The notes under the pieces were generated by a model. It was not told where the DNA came from and made no database searches. It worked only from the letters and a program-made list of their open reading frames with translations. The position numbers and the translations under genes are program-made. From Rapana venosa (Eukaryota; Mollusca; Gastropoda; Neogastropoda; Muricidae): a stretch of DNA of 64,000 nucleotides. Numbering within the stretch: the stretch's first letter is position 1; each line of letters opens with the position of its first letter. This document shows, piece after piece, positions 57,546 through 64,000 of the stretch. The stretch spans positions 4,985,163-5,049,162 of the forward strand of contig CM054135.1 in NCBI GenBank assembly GCA_028751875.1. Direction: 5' to 3'.

Positions 57546-58855
57546 TTGTGTGATGGTCAGACATCTGTGGCAGTGTAGCACCTTTTAATGCTGAATCTCT
57601 AATCTAACCCTTGGATTTCGTTGGTTACTGTCATATAACCCCAATTAATCAACTAAACAAAGCCAATTTCCCCGAGAGTGAGCATGTTTTTGTTGAGTAC
57701 CGAGCTGACTTTTGGATTTGTAGGAAGAATAGAGTTATATTGTCATTCAGGCGCCTTAGTTGTACTCAGAAGTAAAACTTCAACGGCACTTTGTTCTCCT
57801 ACTGATTTCCCTGTGACTTAAAGTGTATGACAACCTTTCTTGGCTTTTATTTGTTCCCTCTAGCCACTAGGATGGCAGAAAACAATGACAGTAACTTGGA
57901 GTTGGACATAGGGTGTGAGTCAGGCAGCAAATACAAAACTGAATGCGAAATACAATAACCAATTTGAAGTCTTAACATTGATACTGCCCAAATATTAAAA
58001 CATACATTTGAGTCCCAAGTCCCCCAAAAGGGAAACAAAACCCAAGATGACTGGACATGGGAAATGGAAGAAAAGGCATTAGCTCTCTTGAAATGATTCC
58101 CAAAGCCACAGAGGCAATGCAGTAAGAACAAAAGTCTGGTGGCAAGTCCTTACAGTAGGCTGACAAGGGAGCCTGTCCCCCTTACCAATAGTCATAATTC
58201 CTTAGTCTTCCAAGCCATCCATGTAAGTATTCATCCTTTGTAAAATGAAGGAGCTTACATCTTCTGTATGCAGAATATCAGGAAAATGGTCCCGGAAGAA
58301 AAATGATTGAAAGATACTGCAGCAAGACAGATATTAAAATTCTGGGACACCACCATCAGGTATTATATAAATGTTTTCATTAAAAAGGGAAAAATCTAAG
58401 CCCAAACAGTGAATGGATGAGTCTACACCATAAACCAATAAATATAGCAAATTTTCTCTTGATCTTACCTGTATTCCAAAAGTGTTGAATAACGGCTCTT
58501 AATAAATTGGCCAGAAGTGCTTTGAAAGCATTTTTTCGGATTGTACCAAGAGACACAATTTCGGTTTCTCACCCAGACAAAAAAATTTGTAGAATCTCAA
58601 AAACAGTTTATGAGAAACACCCAGCACTACTGTTAAGTAACAGAACATGGAATGTAAATAATGTTTTATGGAACATTTGATAGAGTGGCCAGAAATGGCT
58701 TGATCTGACACTCAAACAGTTGACTTTGAGAACAGTAATGTTATTACCCTCTAACATGGGTAAAGAGCCAATATTGCATTATACTAAATTGCTGAAATTA
58801 ATTTACTCATAAAAGGGTCTGTTCCTATCATTTGAAACAGAACATATGAGGCCTG
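57546..58855. other. Unassigned stretch
   Basis: Normal-looking A+T-rich sequence with no recognised gene or repeat. Short open frames only. Confidence 0.4.
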
Positions 58856-58859
58856 TGTC

Positions 58860-61490
58860 TACACCTTACTTTACTTTACTGTAAGCTTTTGCGTATGACT
58901 CGGAGGTGTCACGGGGAGATCTAGCTGTCTGTCGGTCAGCGAGGCGTGTTAGCCTGGAGAGACCATGCCGAGGGACATGCTGTGGGCTTTTAGAGTGTCT
59001 GCCACGATCATTCCAACTTCTTTTTATCCGTCCTTTGCTTTCCATCCTGAGTGCCAGGGTGTTGTAGGGCCCGAAGAGCTGGGGGTTGTGAGCATCCGAG
59101 TCGGGTGCCCGAACCACTTGATCCCTGTATCGGTGTCCAACCAAATATCCCTGCTGGTCGAGTGTTGTAGGATGGGTTGCCCCCTCCCATGTCTCTGATG
59201 ACTTCTTTTTGATTTTGTTTCTTCGGGTTTGTTGACTGTTTTCTTGGCTTTTCAGTTCACGGGAAATAGTTTACGTCTGGGGGCCTTTGGGAGGGGCCAG
59301 TCTGACATGGTAGGAAAGGTTGGCAGGAAATGGTGTTAATCTTTTGCCTTGTGCCCCCAGGGGATGGGGGATGTTTCAGGAGAGGGCGAGCTGGTCTCCC
59401 CCGCATTACCCTTTGACATCTTGTTTCGATTTCCCGGTCTAATCTTCCTTTCTCTGAAAATGACTGCCCAATTTAAAAATTTCGCTGACTTGTTTTAAAC
59501 TGGGTCCTTTGTATTGATGTCCAGAGTGTTGGACCCCGTCACTGTCTGACCTCGTTTTTTATGACATGATTTTATGTCCCGGGGTTTGGGAGGTGCTGTT
59601 GGTTGATTGTGGCTCCCGGAGCTGGCCCTTTTTGCTAATTTTTTTTGCCCGGTCCCCAAACATGAGTTCGTTTAGTGCCTCAGGATTGGGGTTTTTCCTT
59701 TTGCAAAGGCCATGTAAATGACAAAGGCGGGGAGAGGCAAAAGCCCTGTCTTTCCCTAAAGTAATGGGAACCAGTCGTGTTCCATGGTCGTGCGGACTGC
59801 GCTCTTGCTGTTGACAAGATGTTGGGTTTTCCCGCAGTGCCCCTTCACGCCATACTGCTCTGGACCCTTCCCCAAATTTTCTCTGTTTAAACGGGCAAAA
59901 GCCTTCTCTTGATCTACAAAGATAAGGTGGATATCTCGGTTGTATTTGATCGCCTTCTCACAAGCTGTCTGAGAGCAAAGATCGCATCTGTGCACCCTCT
60001 TCCTTTCCTGAATCCAAACTGAGCATCATGAGGAGATGTTCTGTTTTTGTTCTAGTGCGCTGGTCTAGGATCTTTGCATACATTTTCCCAAACATGGCTG
60101 AGGAGTGATATCCCTCTGTAGTTACTGCAGTCTTTTTTGCTGCCCTTTTTCCCAAAAATTGGCACACTATTGCATTTGCAGTCCTCTGGCACTTTCCTCT
60201 CCTCAAGCCTTTTTGAGATGGGGGTGAGCCACATTATACCGTTTCCCCACATGCATGGATGGCTTCAGTTGTTATGCCAATCTTCACCTGCTGCTTTCCC
60301 CTTTAGGGCTGTCTTCACTGCTCTTCTGACTTCACTCTCCAAGATGGAAGGTTCTGATGGTCGGGGTAGTTGGGGGTGAACTGGAACTTGGTGTTATAAT
60401 CCTGTTGTCCTGCAGGTTGGGGCAGTTTCTTGAAAGTACTCTTCCCATCTTTTCACTATCTCTTTTTCCCTCGTTCAGGCCTTGTCCTTTTGCTTTGTTG
60501 ATTACCGTGGTGGGGTCAAAGGGTTCGTCTCGCATTCTCATTGCTTTCACACTTTTGTAGAACTCTCTCGTGGAGGTTTTGCATTTTTCACTGACTCTTC
60601 TCCATATTTTCTCCACGAATTTTCCTTTGCTGTTCTGACAATTTTCTTGGTGGTCTTCGTGCAATTCTGTACCTGATGTAGTCCTCTTCTTTCTTTGACT
60701 TAATCCAGGTCCCTTTTAAAGACTCTTCTTCTCTTGATTGCTTCTTTCACTTCTTGTTCCCCCAAGCTGTTGCCTTTCGGGATTTTCCTCTAGTCTTCTT
60801 CAACCACATGCTTCTTTCAAAGAGTCTTGCACAGTGGTTTTAAATTTTTGCCAGGTTTGCTTGCATCCCGTGATGTGGCGTCAACAGAGTCCAACTTCTC
60901 TCTTACAGTTTCGCTCTATCTGAAACTTGAAACCCCCTTTGTTCTGCAGCTTGTGCATATTAAGTCTTTCAGGCTGCTTTTTTATGTTGATGGTCCTCTT
61001 TTTCTTGGTGGTTAGTGTTGTGATGACTGGCCTGTGGTTTGTGTCCAGGCCAGCGTTTGGGATAGCTCGCGAATCTGCAACGTTGTTCCGTATGCTGGAT
61101 CTTGTCAACACAAAGTCGATTTGGGAGAGACGTTTATGTCATTCCATTTGTACCAGGTGTAAATCTGAGTAGCTCAATGTTGGAAGAAGGTGTTGATGAT
61201 TATCAGGTCATGCTCCGGGCATAGTTCCAGTACCAGGTTGCCGTTGTAGTTGCATGGTGTTCTGCGGTCACTGTGTGGACCAAGATGTTTTGTCCATGGG
61301 GCTCTTCTCTCCCCAATACGGCCGTTGAAGTCTCCCAAGTCTTCTTTGTCAGGGATACCGTTGATAACATCAGAGAGCTTTTCGAAGAACGAGTCCTTAA
61401 CCTCATCTGAGTAGGAGTCATTGCAAGGTGCATAAACCTGTATGTAGTTAATAATTCTGTCTTTCTTCTTTCTTCTTTCTTTCATCTGCC
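58860..61490 (-). mobile_element. RTE-like LINE, older copy (family A copy 2)
   Basis: Reading leftward on the minus strand: INYIQVYAPCNDSYSDEVKD and DFNGRIGERRAPW (endonuclease) at 61450-61290; a DTNHRPV endonuclease end near 61040; REFYKSVKAMRMRDEPFDPT near 60560; NYRGISLLSH near 60120; VDQEKAFARLNRENL near 59910 (RT); and ALRALQHPGTQ near 59070. The 3' end, with GTGACACCTCCGAGTCA (minus strand), lies near 58895-58911. Most domains are present, but every part is frameshifted, and the RT catalytic stretch (about 59750-59450) is only poorly readable. Many lesions lie in G/C/T runs. The first readable part starts inside the endonuclease, directly against copy 1. Confidence 0.8.
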
Positions 61491-64000
61491 GCTGGTGCCT
61501 TTCGGCGTCACGGGGAGACACAGACGTCTGTCTGCAGCAAGGCGGGAGGCTTGATGTAGTGACAGGTCATGGGCTCGCGGGGTTTGTCAGCCACGGAGTC
61601 GCTCCATCGTCTCCTTGGTCTACCTATGGCTTTCCAGCCATTGTGTTTGGTGGTGTATGCCCGTAGGGCTGGTTGGTTGGGCGGCATTCTAGTGAGGTGA
61701 CCAAACCACCTGATCCTTTGTTGTTCGATATGGTGGAGAATTGGTGTTAGTCCGACCATGTCTCTGATCACCTCATTCTTGATCTTGTCGGGTCTGGTCT
61801 TGTTGACAGCTTTTCTCAGGCAGCGCATTTCACATGTGACCAATTTTCTCTCTAAGGCTTTTGTTAGGGCCCATGTCTGACACTGGTATGTGAGTGTTGG
61901 AACGAAGATGGCGTTGATGAGTTTTGCCTTAGTGCTCATTGGGATGCTGGAATGTTTTAGAAGGGGGGTGATTTGGGTAACTGACTGCGTTTGCTTTCTT
62001 GGCATCTTGTTTCTATCTCTGTCCAATTTTCCATCTTCAGTGAAGAGGCTGCCAAGGTATTTAAATTCTTTGGTCTGTTTCAACTGGGTGCCGTTGATGT
62101 TGTTTTTCCAGTTTTCCCTGGATTTCTGCTGACAGACATACTTCTGTTTTGGTGATACTGATCTTCATGTCATACCTCTCGCAGCTTGTGTTGAGTTGGT
62201 CTGTGTGTTCTTGAAGAGCTGCTTTGTTCGGATTCATTAAGAACTGGTCGTCAGCAAATAATAGTTCAGTCAGGGCCTCAAGATCTGGGTTGGCTTCCTT
62301 TGTAATCTGGTCCATGTAGATCACGAAGAGAAGGGGAGAGAGTACGCAGCCTTGCCTGACCCCTGATGTAACCGGGAACCAGTCGGATGTTCCACTGGCT
62401 GTTCGGACTGCGCTCATACTGTTGGCATAGATTGCTCTGATGTTATCAAGCAACTGCCCCTTCACGTCGTACTGCTCCAGGATCTTCCAGAGCTTGTCTC
62501 TGTTGACTCGGTCGAAAGCTTTCTCTTGATCAACGAATACTGTATGCAGGTCTTGGTTGTATTCGATGGCTCTTTCACACAGCTGTCGGAGTGCGAAAAT
62601 GGCATCTGTGCACCCTCTTCCTTTCCGAAACCCAAACTGGGCATTGCTCAGTAGGTGTTCTGCTTTGGCTCTTGTGCGCTGTTCCAGAATCTTTGCATAC
62701 ATTTTCCCTACATGGCTGAGAAGTGAAATGCCTCTGTAGGTGCTGCAGTCTCTCTTGCTGCCCTTCTTCTTCTAAATTGGCACCACTATTGCATTTTGCC
62801 AATCCATTGGTACTTTCCTCTCTTCCCATGCTTTCTGGAAGATGGTGAGCCACTTAACTCCCGTTTCTCTGCATGCAAGGATGGCTTCAGTTGTTATGCC
62901 GTCATCGCCTGCCGCTTTGCCCTTTGGGCTGGTCTTAATTGCTTTTCTTGTTTCAGCTTCAAGGATTTGGGGCTCTAACTGGTCTTTATAGCGAGGTGAG
63001 AACTGAGAGCTGGAGGCTTGTGCTCCAGATGGCTTTAAAAGATCTTTAAAATAATCTTTCCATCGTTTCAGAATGTCCTCTTCTTTGTGCAGTGCCTCTC
63101 CATTTGCATCATTTACTACTGTTGTTGGATTGAATGGCTCATCTCTTACTCTCATCGTCTTCACACTTTTGAAAAATTCTCTTGGGGAGTTCTTACAAAT
63201 TTCACTTAACTTCTCTCCATAAGTCGCCCAAGATTTTTTCTTTGGAGGCTTTCACAACACGTTTACTATGTCTTCTTGCGATGTTGTACTTGACGTAGTC
63301 CTCTTCTGTCTTGGTCTTGACCCAAGCTTTATATAGCTGCTTTTTATTCTTGATGGCTTCCTTCACCTCTTGGTTCCACCAAGCTGTAGCTTTCCTGTTT
63401 TTACCTCCACATTTCTTTGTCCCGCAAACTTCCCTTAAGGTGTTCAAGAGAGCTGGTTTGAAGGTGTCCCAGACTTGCTCCATGTTGAGAAGTGTATCAA
63501 TGGAGTCAAGTTTCACCTTGATAGCACTATGGATCTGTTCTTGCACTTCTTTCTCTTCCAGTTATAAGAGGTTGATCTTTTCAGGCTGGTTCTTTCTAGC
63601 AGTTGTTATTTTCTTCTTCTGAGTACTGGAGGATAGAATGACAGGCCTGTGGTCAGTGTCAAGGTTGGCATTGGGGATGGCTTTTGAGTCTTTGATGGTG
63701 TAACGTGTTCTAGATCTTGCAAGTATAAAGTCGATTTGAGACGAGATGTTGAGGTCGTTCCACTTGTACCAGGTGTAAATTTGGGAGGCTCGGTGTTGGA
63801 AAAAGGTGTTGGTGATGATCAGATCATGCTCTGCACATAGTTCTAGCACGTGGTTCCCGTTGTAATTGCAAGGTGTTCTGTGGTCACTGTGGGGTCCAAG
63901 ATGTTTTGTCCACGGGTTTCTTCTCTCACCAACTCTGCTCTGCCGTTGAAATCACCCATGACATACAGGTCCTCTTTGTCAGGGGTGCTGTTGATGAGGT
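61491..64000 (-). mobile_element. RTE-like LINE, younger copy (family A copy 1), runs off the window
   Basis: On the minus strand from the window edge: the endonuclease C-terminus (63849-63562, with SQIDFILARSRTRY and TDHRPV), a linker with TAWWNQEVKEAIKNKKQLYK, then RT. The RT shows YRGISLLSHVGKMYAKILEQ, FGFRKGRGCTDAIF, VFVDQEKAFDRVNRDKLW, GVRQGCVLSPLLF and LLFADDQFLM. The C-terminal part (62083-61508) has EFKYLGSLFTEDGKLD, LTYQCQTWALTKALERKL, RIRWFGHLTRMPPNQPA and GRPRRRWSDS. RT is uninterrupted from 62702 to 62061. Lesions visible are a stop near 62775, a frameshift near 62070 and stops near 63170 and 63560, so it is decayed but recent. The clade call (RTE-like) is by motif resemblance. 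Confidence 0.85.

Overview
The window looks like nuclear DNA of an animal, most likely a mollusc or another lophotrochozoan. The reasons are spliced exons with GT/AG borders, very many (GT)n, (GA)n, (CT)n and (GAT)n microsatellites, tRNA-type SINEs, and at least six kinds of non-LTR retrotransposon typical of invertebrate genomes. The phylum is an inference. I see no bacterial-style operon, no rRNA gene, no intact tRNA gene and no CRISPR array.

The only host gene I can support is a class C G-protein-coupled receptor resembling metabotropic glutamate receptors. It lies on the + strand and is spread over at least 37 kb. Four pieces occur in the expected order: a first coding exon with signal peptide and the start of the ligand-binding domain (7069-7329), a second ligand-domain exon (about 29030-29200), a third (34745-34922), and a large exon with the end of the ligand domain, the cysteine-rich domain and transmembrane helices 1-3 (43187-44215). 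Exons for about 100-150 residues after the first piece, about 100 residues before the last, and helices 4-7 were not found. The introns are packed with repeats.

Layout. 1-7000: SINE pieces, a 55-bp minisatellite (2786-3745), and LINE remnants at 5190-6075. 7000-8640: first receptor exon, a LINE tail, a foldback element with 26-bp perfect inverted repeats and an 85-nt pre-miRNA-like hairpin. 8977-24790: a long block of extreme homopolymer runs that looks like poor consensus sequence. 24800-29000: LINE tails, a SINE, and a 5'-truncated L2/CR1-like LINE. 29000-35000: two receptor exons around more poor sequence and a Jockey/I-type remnant. 35700-41000: an RTE-like tail, then an I/Nimb-like LINE inserted into a 28-bp satellite. 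41700-44400: microsatellites, two SINEs and the main receptor exon. 44770-49310: a 59-bp satellite with higher-order structure, interrupted by a 2.2-kb segment. 51300-53900: a degenerate 38-50-bp array. 54660-57545: SINE copies and a LINE tail. 58860-64000: two RTE-like LINEs head to tail on the minus strand, the right-hand one running off the window.

I found no clearly new biochemical system. The most interesting items are the orphan-looking receptor, whose ligand pocket seems to lack a conserved glutamate-contact segment; a dispersed SINE family (here called SINE-E) whose tRNA-like end repeatedly abuts microsatellites; a SINE that appears to fuse tRNA-like and 5S-rRNA-like promoters; a satellite carrying octamer motifs and hairpins that was split by a LINE; and the miRNA-like hairpin next to the foldback element.
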